Shown here: one piece after another, positions 17,166 to 24,313 of the stretch
Layout: each line of letters starts with the position of its first letter
How positions within the stretch are numbered: position 1 is the first letter of the stretch
Assembly: GCA_023425025.1 (NCBI GenBank)
Contig: JAFADG010000051.1
Coordinates: 31,570 to 95,569, forward strand
Source of the DNA: Bacillota bacterium
GTDB taxonomy: Bacteria; Bacillota; Clostridia; Christensenellales; Aristaeellaceae
Reading direction: 5' to 3'
DNA: 64,000 nt
Notes under the pieces: model-generated
Seen by the model: the letters and a program-made list of their open reading frames with translations, nothing else
What the model was told of the DNA's origin: nothing
Database searches by the model: none
Position numbers and translations under genes: made by a program

Positions 17166-17197
17166 AATGAGAATATATTCTGTCCCTCTTTAACACC

Positions 17198-17947
17198 TTA
17201 TACGACAATACCAACAGGACAATGGTCGCTGCCATACACTTGAGATAATATGAACGCTTCCTTTATCTGAGGCATCATCCGCCGGGATACAAGAAAATAA
17301 TCAATACGCCAGCCGACATTCCGCTCCCGTATGCCGGGCATCTGTGACCACCAGGAATAGGCTTCGTGATCATCCGGGTGCAAAGTTCTAAACGTATCCG
17401 AAAATCCAGAGCTCAAGAGGATCGTCATTTTTTCACGTTCCTGATCTGTAAAGCCCGGGTTTTTGTGATTTGATTTTGCGTTCTTAATATCGATTTCCTG
17501 ATGCGCCACATTTAGATCGCCGCAAAGGATCACGGGTTTTTGGGTGTCCAGCGATAAAAGATAGCTCCGCAGATCATCCTCCCATTCCATGCGATAGCCC
17601 AAACGGACAAGCTCTCTTTGGGAATTGGGCGTATATACATTTACAAAATAGGTTTCTTCAAATTCCAGCGTTATGACCCGGCCTTCCTGGTCGTGCTTTT
17701 CGATGCCGATGCCAAATGTCACGTTCAGCGGCGCTTTTTTTGTGAAAACGGCAGTGCCGGAATACCCTTTTTTCTGGGCGCTGTTCCAGTATTCCTGATA
17801 ACCGGCCAAATCCAATTCTGCCTGCCCCTGTTCCATTTTCGTCTCTTGCAGGCAAAAGATATCTGCGTCTATCTTTGCAAAGGCATCCATAAACCCTTTT
17901 TTCAAGCTGGCGCGCAAGCCATTGACGTTCCAGGAAATCATTTTCAT
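17198..17947 (-). CDS. xth: Exodeoxyribonuclease III
   Basis: A 249-residue protein, full length for the ExoIII/AP endonuclease family. The motifs run in order: SWNVNGLRAS (Asn), FCLQETKM (metal-binding Glu), YTPNSQREL, CGDLNVAHQEIDIKN (Asp/Asn), W-R-IDYFLVS and GSDHCPVGIVV (catalytic Asp-His). It cleaves DNA 5' of abasic sites in base-excision repair. The start ATG follows GGAGAA. It stands alone. Confidence 0.95.
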   Translation of the reverse strand: MKMISWNVNGLRASLKKGFMDAFAKIDADIFCLQETKMEQGQAELDLAGYQEYWNSAQKKGYSGTAVFTKKAPLNVTFGIGIEKHDQEGRVITLEFEETYFVNVYTPNSQRELVRLGYRMEWEDDLRSYLLSLDTQKPVILCGDLNVAHQEIDIKNAKSNHKNPGFTDQEREKMTILLSSGFSDTFRTLHPDDHEAYSWWSQMPGIRERNVGWRIDYFLVSRRMMPQIKEAFILSQVYGSDHCPVGIVV

Positions 17948-18136
17948 GAACAGTTCTCCTTTGTGCAGCCTTTGCCTTTATTATATCACAACTTCATTTT
18001 AACTCAAATAATCGGTAAAAAGTATGCGTTGGCAAGTGCGTAAAGCGACACCGACGGCACTAAAGCTAACGAAAACACAGTTGCAACAAGGCTTTTAAAA
18101 AGAGATAAAAAGAGGCTTTTAGCTTGTGATCCAGGT

Positions 18137-19324
18137 TCATGACGAGGGATTGCTAGGCAAAGCGCATATGGATGTATCCGCGGGAATCCTTTTCACGCTC
18201 TCCCGCAGAACGATTTCGGTTTCGATTTTGTTCGATTCGATTTCTTTTGACGGATCTTCAATCCGCCGCATCAGGAGTGCGGCCACCTCTTTGCAAAAGC
18301 GGTTCACGGGCTGCCTGACCGTGGTGAGGCCGATGGACATGTAGCTGAGAAAAACGTTATCCGTATACCCGGCGATGGACAGCTCCTCCGGCACCCGGAT
18401 GCCCCGGGACAGCGCCTGGTTCAGCAACTCCTTGGCGATAAAATCGTTTCCGCAGAACACACAGGTAATATTGTCGCCGGCGATCCTGTCCATGAAATCC
18501 CGGTACTGCTCGTCCGTCTCCTCGACGTCCAATTCATACACCATTCGCTTGTCGTACTTCATGTCCCGGGATAAAATGGCGTCCTGAAAACCGCGCACCC
18601 GTTCCTGGCGGCTATATGCCTCCGATAGGGTGGAGGTCAAAAAGCAGATCTTTTCGTGTCCCATGCCGATGAGATAATTGGTCATGTCAAAGGCACCCTT
18701 GTAGTGGTCGTGGGAGACGCTGTCCAGCGAGAGCTCCCGAAAAATCGTGTCGATGAGCACGATGGGATAGCGATTGAGCTGCATGCGAAGCAATTGATCC
18801 CCGCAAAAGCGCCTGCTGGTCGGGAACAAAATGATACCGGCGACGCCCCCCAGCGCGGAAAGTTCTTTGAGCGCATCCTCCTCCAATTGGGAAGAAGCGC
18901 GGCTCAGCCGGAGCACAATATTGTATCCCGCCTGCAGAAAATAGCGCTCGAGGCCTGCTACGATCTCGGTGCAGTATGGATCAAACTGCGGAACGATCAC
19001 GCCCACAAAGTTTTTGTGCGCGTCCTGGGAAAAGCCGTCTTCAGATTTACCGTCTGCGGGATCCCTTTCCGATTTATAGCTGCCGCTGCGCGGCTTTCGA
19101 TAGATATAGCCTTCATCTTCCAGGGCGTTCAGCGCCATCTTGCCGACCATCTTGCTCACACCGTATTCCTTGGCGATGGCGCCTTCCGAAGGCAGCTTTT
19201 GGTGAGCGGACATATTGGCGCCGGAAATTTTCCTGAGAATGTCTTCCTTGACGGCCTTGTATAACGCGGTGCCCGCGCTCTCCGTCCCGCTTGAAATCGC
19301 GGCATCCTTTTTCTCCAAAGCCAT
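18137..19324 (-). CDS. GntR/LacI-type transcriptional regulator (AraR-like architecture)
   Basis: A 395-residue regulator with an N-terminal GntR winged helix (about residues 18-85, KLPSEGAIAKEYGVSKMVGK and a wing ending GYIYRKPRSGSY) joined to a LacI/periplasmic-binding-like sugar domain (about 105-380, VGVIVPQFDPYCTEIVAGLE and the C-terminal GLTTVRQPV). This architecture is known from the arabinose regulator AraR; the effector here is probably a sugar. ATG 19324 is preferred over the GTG one codon earlier because GGAGG lies too close to the latter. Its promoter overlaps a palindrome resembling one between the importer and glycyl radical genes, so it likely controls that locus and itself. 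Confidence 0.9.
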   Translation of the reverse strand: MALEKKDAAISSGTESAGTALYKAVKEDILRKISGANMSAHQKLPSEGAIAKEYGVSKMVGKMALNALEDEGYIYRKPRSGSYKSERDPADGKSEDGFSQDAHKNFVGVIVPQFDPYCTEIVAGLERYFLQAGYNIVLRLSRASSQLEEDALKELSALGGVAGIILFPTSRRFCGDQLLRMQLNRYPIVLIDTIFRELSLDSVSHDHYKGAFDMTNYLIGMGHEKICFLTSTLSEAYSRQERVRGFQDAILSRDMKYDKRMVYELDVEETDEQYRDFMDRIAGDNITCVFCGNDFIAKELLNQALSRGIRVPEELSIAGYTDNVFLSYMSIGLTTVRQPVNRFCKEVAALLMRRIEDPSKEIESNKIETEIVLRESVKRIPADTSICALPSNPSS

Positions 19325-19357
19325 CACACCTCCATCCCTGTTCCGAGGATAATCTAC

Positions 19358-19386
19358 AGGATACTACAACAAACGTAACGTTGCAA
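19358..19386 (-). promoter_or_regulatory. Promoter and putative operator of the GntR/LacI regulator
   Basis: On minus, TTGCAA (19386-19381) and TATCCT (19363-19358) are 17 bases apart. The palindrome AACGT-A-ACGTT (19372-19382) lies in the spacer and extends into CAAACGT...GTTGCAAG, close to the site at 23243-23252. Confidence 0.55.
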
Positions 19387-19394
19387 GAGGGGAA

Positions 19395-19425
19395 AGGCCG
19401 GGGTGCGGCGAGCACACCCCGGCCT
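19395..19425 (-). terminator. GC-rich hairpin after the binding-protein gene
   Basis: AGGCCGGGGTG (19395-19405) is the exact reverse complement of CACCCCGGCCT (19415-19425). It lies 27 bases beyond the stop of the minus-strand binding-protein gene and before the regulator promoter. The following T-run is short, so efficiency is uncertain. Confidence 0.7.
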
Positions 19426-19452
19426 CTTTTCACTGTAATACGCTCAAGGCTT

Positions 19453-21129
19453 TTAGTACGCCGCGTCCTCGCGGGAATCGAACATCTGCTGGGCATATTC
19501 CAGGAAGCCGGTGATCATGCCACCATTCTTGGTGCGAACCATTTCCTGATAGCTCTTGAGGATCTCAAGCGCTTCCGCTTCGGTGTTGGCGAAATAGGCG
19601 CGCTCCCTGTACTGCTTCTGGGTTTCACTGTCAAGGATCTCCGTCATGACGGCGTCGTAATCCTTGTAGGTGCTTACCAGGCTCGAGAGGGGATAGCCGG
19701 CAAGGCGCTCCACAGGGCGCTGCAGCTTGTAGTCTTCGATCTCTTTCACCGCCGCATCGGCTCCGCCCGCTTCGCGCTCGCCCCACCAGGTGAGCTTGCT
19801 GTTGGAGATGAACCGGCCGCCCAGGTAGTAGCCAATGCCCTTTTCCCTAAGGCCTTCGTCATAGATATCCCGGCCATCACGCTTGATGGTGAGCCATTCT
19901 TCCTTCAGGCGGGGTTGGCCGTCCGCGTTCATTTCATAGGTGTCGCCCTCGATGCCGTATTCGCACAGGCGCATGCCTTCTTCGCTGTTGATGTAGTCAA
20001 GCCAGGCCAGCGCCGCTTCCGGATTTTTGCACGCGGTGGTGATCAGGAACGCGTGGGCGCCGTGGCGGCCCATCTGCTCGGTTTGCTTCAGCGGCGTACC
20101 ATCCAGGTAGGTCATCGGGCCCACCGGGATGTAGCGCATCTCCGGATTGCTGTTGTACAGCCCCGTGAGCTTGGTGGAGTTGACGATCACGCTGTACTGC
20201 GCGGCGGCGAACAGCGCGGTACCGTTGCCGACCTTCTCATCGGCCTGGCCGTCGTTCTGCTTGAAGCACTCTTTGTCCAGCAGGTTCTCCTTGACAAGCT
20301 TCCACAGGAACATATGCTTGTTGAGGAACTTGTCGGTGAGCACGTCCAAGGTGATCTTGCCGTTCTCATCCTTGTTAAAAGTATCGGTGAGCTTTTTCTC
20401 GTTGAAGCTCTCGGCATAGCGGCCGTAGTCCCAGCCTTCGTGATAGGTGGTGGCCACGATGGTGTCGTTGCCGTTCACATCCTTGAAGCCATAGTCGCGG
20501 GCCTTGACCATGAACTCATAGAGCTGCTCGCTGGTCTTGATGTCCGCCACGTTGACGCCCAGCGCCGCGGGCACGTCGCCGCGCACAAATACGCCGTAGG
20601 CCCAGTTGGTGATGTTCGCCTCATCGCCCGGGGTCTCTACCGGGATGACATAACGGTGTCCTCCAAAGGACGGATCGTCGATGTCATTCTCCAGGAAGGC
20701 CTGAGAAATAACGCCCACGTCAAAGGCGTCCTTAAGGTTGGGATAGTTCGGAACCAGGTCCTCTACCGCAACCAGCATGCCTTCGCGAGCGGCCTTCTTG
20801 ATGACCGCGGTCTCGCCGGCGTTGCCGCCCCAGTAGGGCGCGTCGATCATGTCGGGCATGTCGCCGGAGGCGAAGAGCAGGTTGAGCTTCTCGGTCTCGC
20901 TCATCATGATGCTTTCAATGATCACGGTGACGCCGGTCTTTTCCTTGATCGCCTTGGCTACTTCGTTGTTGTACAGATCGCTGGGATGCTTCATCGCGCC
21001 GTTCCAGCAGTTAAGCAGCGTGAGCGTCACCTCTTCCTGCTTCTGCGGGTCCGCGGCCGCCGCAAAAGTGGTGACCAGCGTGGACAGCATCGTAAGTACC
21101 AGGAGCATCGAGAACAACTTTTTCCGCAT
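19453..21129 (-). CDS. Extracellular solute-binding protein of a sugar ABC importer (LplA/YtcQ type)
   Basis: A 558-residue family 1 solute-binding protein of the long (500+ residue) type that pairs with LplB/LplC permeases and usually binds oligosaccharides or polyols. The signal peptide (residues 1 to about 26, LFSMLLVLTMLSTLVTTFAA) ends AAAADPQ with no cysteine, so it is not a lipoprotein. The mature part begins with LTLLNCWNG. ATG 21129 has GGGAGA 7 bases upstream. It is the last of three minus-strand importer genes, after the two permeases, and ends at a hairpin. Its job is presumably to capture the substrate of the divergent glycyl radical locus. Confidence 0.92.
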   Translation of the reverse strand: MRKKLFSMLLVLTMLSTLVTTFAAAADPQKQEEVTLTLLNCWNGAMKHPSDLYNNEVAKAIKEKTGVTVIIESIMMSETEKLNLLFASGDMPDMIDAPYWGGNAGETAVIKKAAREGMLVAVEDLVPNYPNLKDAFDVGVISQAFLENDIDDPSFGGHRYVIPVETPGDEANITNWAYGVFVRGDVPAALGVNVADIKTSEQLYEFMVKARDYGFKDVNGNDTIVATTYHEGWDYGRYAESFNEKKLTDTFNKDENGKITLDVLTDKFLNKHMFLWKLVKENLLDKECFKQNDGQADEKVGNGTALFAAAQYSVIVNSTKLTGLYNSNPEMRYIPVGPMTYLDGTPLKQTEQMGRHGAHAFLITTACKNPEAALAWLDYINSEEGMRLCEYGIEGDTYEMNADGQPRLKEEWLTIKRDGRDIYDEGLREKGIGYYLGGRFISNSKLTWWGEREAGGADAAVKEIEDYKLQRPVERLAGYPLSSLVSTYKDYDAVMTEILDSETQKQYRERAYFANTEAEALEILKSYQEMVRTKNGGMITGFLEYAQQMFDSREDAAY

Positions 21130-21187
21130 GAAATTCTCTCCCATCCATTTTATTTATAGGTAAGCTCCCTTACCTATGGATCTCGTT

Positions 21188-22072
21188 TCATCCCTTCACC
21201 GAGCCGATCATGACGCCCTTCACGTAATATTTCTGCAGGAAGGGGTATACCACCACGATGGGCATCGTCAGGATCATGACGAATGCCATCTGCATCGATT
21301 GGGGCGTGTAGGAGGTAAGCGTAAGGGTGGTGGTCTCCTGGCCGGACTTTACCGAAGAGGTGGACGCCTCGCTCAAGAGAATTTTCAAAAGCGTAGCGGC
21401 AGGAACCAGGTTCGTCTTGCTCTGGTAATATGCACCCATGAACCAGTCATTCCACCGCCCGACGCCGATGAACAGCGCAAGGGTCGCCAGAATGGGCATG
21501 GACAGGGGCAAATAGATACGGAACAGGATCGTCAGCTCCCCAGCCCCGTCTATGTGGGCGGATTCGCGCATCTCGCTTGGAATATTGTTAAAGTACGTAC
21601 GCAGCAGCAGGAAGTTGAAAAAGCTGTATGCCGTCGGTATCACGTAAAGCCAAATGCTCTTGGTAAGCCCCAGATCCCGCAAAAGGATGTAATAGGGGAT
21701 CATGCCGCCGCTGAAAATGGTGGTAAAAAAGAAGAAGAATGAGAAAAACGAACGGCCCGGAAGTGTTTTGACCGATATTGCGTAGGCGAACAACGCCGTG
21801 GCCAAGAGGCTTAATACCACGCTCAACGCCGTGGTAATCACCGAAATTTGAAGGGACGCAAAGATGCGCGGATCCCGAAACGCCAGCATATAGTTTTCGA
21901 TGGTAAACTCTCTGGGGAAGAAGTACACGCCGCCGCGCGCGAAGTCCCGGCCCGTATTGAACGACGCCACCAGCACATACCAGAAAGGGTACAGCGCCAT
22001 CAGGCCGAACAGCAGCAAAAACGTATAATTGAACACCTTAAAGATTTTTTGGGAGCCGGTTTCGCCGATCAT
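21188..22072 (-). CDS. Sugar ABC importer permease (LplC type)
   Basis: A 294-residue inner-membrane permease with six helices. The cytoplasmic EAA loop ESAHIDGAGELTILFRIYLP contacts the ATPase, and the protein ends YPFLQKYYVKGVMIGSVKG, the standard LplC C-terminus. ATG 22072 is chosen because GGAAGG lies 9 bases upstream. No ATPase gene is present; such systems share a genome-wide MsmX/UgpC-like ATPase. It is 39 bases downstream of the LplB-type gene. Confidence 0.95.
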   Translation of the reverse strand: MIGETGSQKIFKVFNYTFLLLFGLMALYPFWYVLVASFNTGRDFARGGVYFFPREFTIENYMLAFRDPRIFASLQISVITTALSVVLSLLATALFAYAISVKTLPGRSFFSFFFFFTTIFSGGMIPYYILLRDLGLTKSIWLYVIPTAYSFFNFLLLRTYFNNIPSEMRESAHIDGAGELTILFRIYLPLSMPILATLALFIGVGRWNDWFMGAYYQSKTNLVPAATLLKILLSEASTSSVKSGQETTTLTLTSYTPQSMQMAFVMILTMPIVVVYPFLQKYYVKGVMIGSVKG

Positions 22073-22111
22073 GCACGACATCCTTCCTTTTTCCACGCCG
22101 AAGCGCACATC

Positions 22112-23062
22112 TTACCACAGCCCGACATCCATCGTTTTCTTCGCGACGAAGTTTGCCAGCGACATGAGAATCAGCGCCATGACCGATTTGGTCAGCCCGA
22201 TGGCGGTGGCATACTCAAACTTGCCGTACTGGAGGCCGCGCTTTAAGACGTACGTATCAATGATCTCGGAATAGACGTAATTGTCGGGCTGCTGGAAAAG
22301 CATGATCGGGTCCAGGCCCAGGTTCAACAGATTTCCGATGGCCATGATCAGCATGATGCCGATGGTGCCCATAATCCCGGGCAGCGTTACGTGAAGCACG
22401 CACTTGAATTTGCCCGCGCCGTCGATTCGCGCGGCTTCATAAATCTCCGGGCTTATCCCGGTGAGCGCCGCAAGATAAATGATGGAGCCCCAGCCCGCAC
22501 CCTTCCATATATCAGAAAGAATCACCATCGGGTAGAAATACTCCCGCCGTCCCATAAAAAATACAGACTCCAGCCCCATGCCCTTGCGAATGTTGTTGAT
22601 GATGCCGCCGTAGGGCGAAAACACCGCGGTCATAATCGATATGACAACGACCCAAGAGACGAAGTGCGGAAGGTAGCTCATCGTTTGAACAGTCTTTTTG
22701 AACCGGCTCGCCTGCACTTCATTGATCAGCAGCGCCAGCAGAATCGGCGCGGGAAAGCACAACAGAAGCTTCAGCCCGTTGATGGAGAGCGTGTTCCTGA
22801 CCACCGTATAAAAGTCCAGATCCTGCAAAAACGCCCGGAAGTGCTTGAATCCCACCCAGGGGCTGCCTCCGAAGCCCAGGTTGTACTTGTAATCCTTGAA
22901 GGCAATTTGGGCCCCGTACATGGGGTAGTATGCGAAGATAATCAGCCAAATAAGTCCAAAAGAAAGAAACACATAGAGCATCCAGTGCTGCCGGATCCGC
23001 CGGGGGAGGGAGCTTCCGCCTTTTGTGAGCAGCGTGCGCCCTTTCGCGATTTCTTGTGTCAT
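22112..23062 (-). CDS. Sugar ABC importer permease (LplB type)
   Basis: A 316-residue permease with six helices and the EAA loop EAARIDGAGKFKCVLHVTLP. It contains the LplB signatures FAYYPMYGAQIAFKDYK near the first helix and YLPHFVSWVVV in the core. ATG 23062 follows AGGAGG with 6-base spacing. It is the first gene of the importer operon and is transcribed away from the glycyl radical activase gene. Confidence 0.95.
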   Translation of the reverse strand: MTQEIAKGRTLLTKGGSSLPRRIRQHWMLYVFLSFGLIWLIIFAYYPMYGAQIAFKDYKYNLGFGGSPWVGFKHFRAFLQDLDFYTVVRNTLSINGLKLLLCFPAPILLALLINEVQASRFKKTVQTMSYLPHFVSWVVVISIMTAVFSPYGGIINNIRKGMGLESVFFMGRREYFYPMVILSDIWKGAGWGSIIYLAALTGISPEIYEAARIDGAGKFKCVLHVTLPGIMGTIGIMLIMAIGNLLNLGLDPIMLFQQPDNYVYSEIIDTYVLKRGLQYGKFEYATAIGLTKSVMALILMSLANFVAKKTMDVGLW

Positions 23063-23149
23063 GCGCATCCTCCTGGTTCTATGTGATATATATCAGTTTT
23101 TCCCGGCCGGTCCGCATCAAGGTCCATGGGGATAAATAGACTTCTATAT

Positions 23150-23184
23150 ATTATGTCTATATTCATTGATTTATCGCAATGAAT
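23150..23184 (-). promoter_or_regulatory. Candidate promoter of the importer operon with an inverted repeat
   Basis: On minus, TTGCGA (23179-23174) and CATAAT (23155-23150) are 18 bases apart. ATTCATTG (23161-23168) and CAATGAAT (23177-23184) form an exact inverted repeat over the -35, a candidate operator. Confidence 0.45.
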
Positions 23185-23242
23185 TTTGTTTATTAAGTTA
23201 CACGCGCTTTATCAGAACGTAAGGTCATCATAGCATGTTTCT

Positions 23243-23252
23243 CAAACGTTTG
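23243..23252. promoter_or_regulatory. Candidate operator for the GntR/LacI regulator
   Basis: CAAACGTTTG is a perfect palindrome followed by CAAG. The combined string resembles the site in the regulator's own promoter (19370-19387). It lies midway between the divergent importer and activase genes. Confidence 0.45.
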
Positions 23253-23380
23253 CAAGTGGAATGTACCAGGTTGTTAAAAAAAATATCAAATTTTTTGTGG
23301 GGTATACGCTTTTCCCGGAGAGTGTGGTACAATGTGGGAAGCGCAATCGCAATCGTATATGAGCGCCCGAGGAGTATACC

Positions 23381-24313
23381 ATGCAAACGAGCGGGATGGT
23401 TTTCGACATTCAGCGCTTTGCCCTTCACGACGGCCCCGGAATTCGCACCACGGTCTTCCTGAAGGGATGTTCGAATCAATGTGAGTGGTGTCACAACCCC
23501 GAATCATTAAGCTTGCAGACTCAAATACAGTATTATCCCAGCCGGTGCTCAAGCTGCGGGCTATGTGTTTCCGTTTGCCCCCGCGACGCGCACGCGTTGG
23601 AGAGTAACGGACACGTGTATGATCGGGGGTTGTGTGATGGATGCGGGCTGTGCGCCGGCGTCTGCAACACCCAGGCGCTGATATGCTCGGGCAGGCGGAT
23701 GAGCGCCGAAGAGGTGCTTTTGGAGGTTAACGAAGACAAAGCCTATTACAAAAGCTCCGGCGGCGGGATGACCGTCTCCGGCGGGGAGCCCGCGCTTCAA
23801 AAAGAGTTCCTCGCGGCGCTTTTGCAGGGCGCGAAGGAAAAGGGCATACACACCGCGGTGGAGACGGCGGGGAATTATCCCTTTTCGAATATTGAGCCAT
23901 CGCTTTCGTTCATCGACCTGGTGCTCTTCGACGTGAAAGCGTTTAGCCCGGAAATTTACCGGCGCTATATCCACGGGGACCGCGAGACGATCCTTGATAC
24001 GCTTATGAGGCTCGATGCGGCAGGAAAAAAGATCATCGCCCGTACACCCGTCATCGGCGGCGTGAACGATACGCCACAAGAGATCGAGGCGGTTGCGGCG
24101 CACGTTTGCAAGCTTCAAAACCTCGTCCATTATCAGTTGATCCCCTATCACGCACTGGGCAATGCCAAGCGCGAGGCGCTTTCCGAGGAAGCAAAGGATT
24201 TTTATACCCCGGCGAATGAATCGATGGCGGCGCTTGAGAGGGCCGCTGCGAAATATGTTCCTGTTTATAACGTAAAGCGGGGATTTGTCAAGGAGGAGCA
24301 GGAAAAGCAATGA
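23381..24313 (+). CDS. Glycyl radical enzyme activating protein (radical SAM)
   Basis: A 310-residue activase of the PflA family. Near the N-terminus is GPGIRTTVFLKGCSNQCEWC, with the CxxxCxxC radical SAM cluster. Two ferredoxin-like clusters follow at about residues 50-95: CSSCGLCVSVCP and CDGCGLCAGVC. The two extra clusters are typical of activases of dehydratase/lyase-type glycyl radical enzymes and absent from PflA itself. It would abstract the glycine hydrogen in the enzyme encoded directly downstream, using SAM and an electron donor, under anaerobic conditions. CGAGGAG precedes ATG 23381. The stop overlaps the next start (ATGA). Confidence 0.95.
   Translation: MQTSGMVFDIQRFALHDGPGIRTTVFLKGCSNQCEWCHNPESLSLQTQIQYYPSRCSSCGLCVSVCPRDAHALESNGHVYDRGLCDGCGLCAGVCNTQALICSGRRMSAEEVLLEVNEDKAYYKSSGGGMTVSGGEPALQKEFLAALLQGAKEKGIHTAVETAGNYPFSNIEPSLSFIDLVLFDVKAFSPEIYRRYIHGDRETILDTLMRLDAAGKKIIARTPVIGGVNDTPQEIEAVAAHVCKLQNLVHYQLIPYHALGNAKREALSEEAKDFYTPANESMAALERAAAKYVPVYNVKRGFVKEEQEKQ

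Noticed and set aside
15305..17200. Attachment-site duplication of the tRNA-Glu 3' end
   Set aside because: I could not find a second copy of the tRNA end downstream of the AT-rich gene.
19291..21159. 622-codon plus-strand open frame opposite the binding-protein gene
   Set aside because: The minus strand encodes an evident solute-binding protein; the plus frame is low-complexity His/Gly/Val-rich without motifs.
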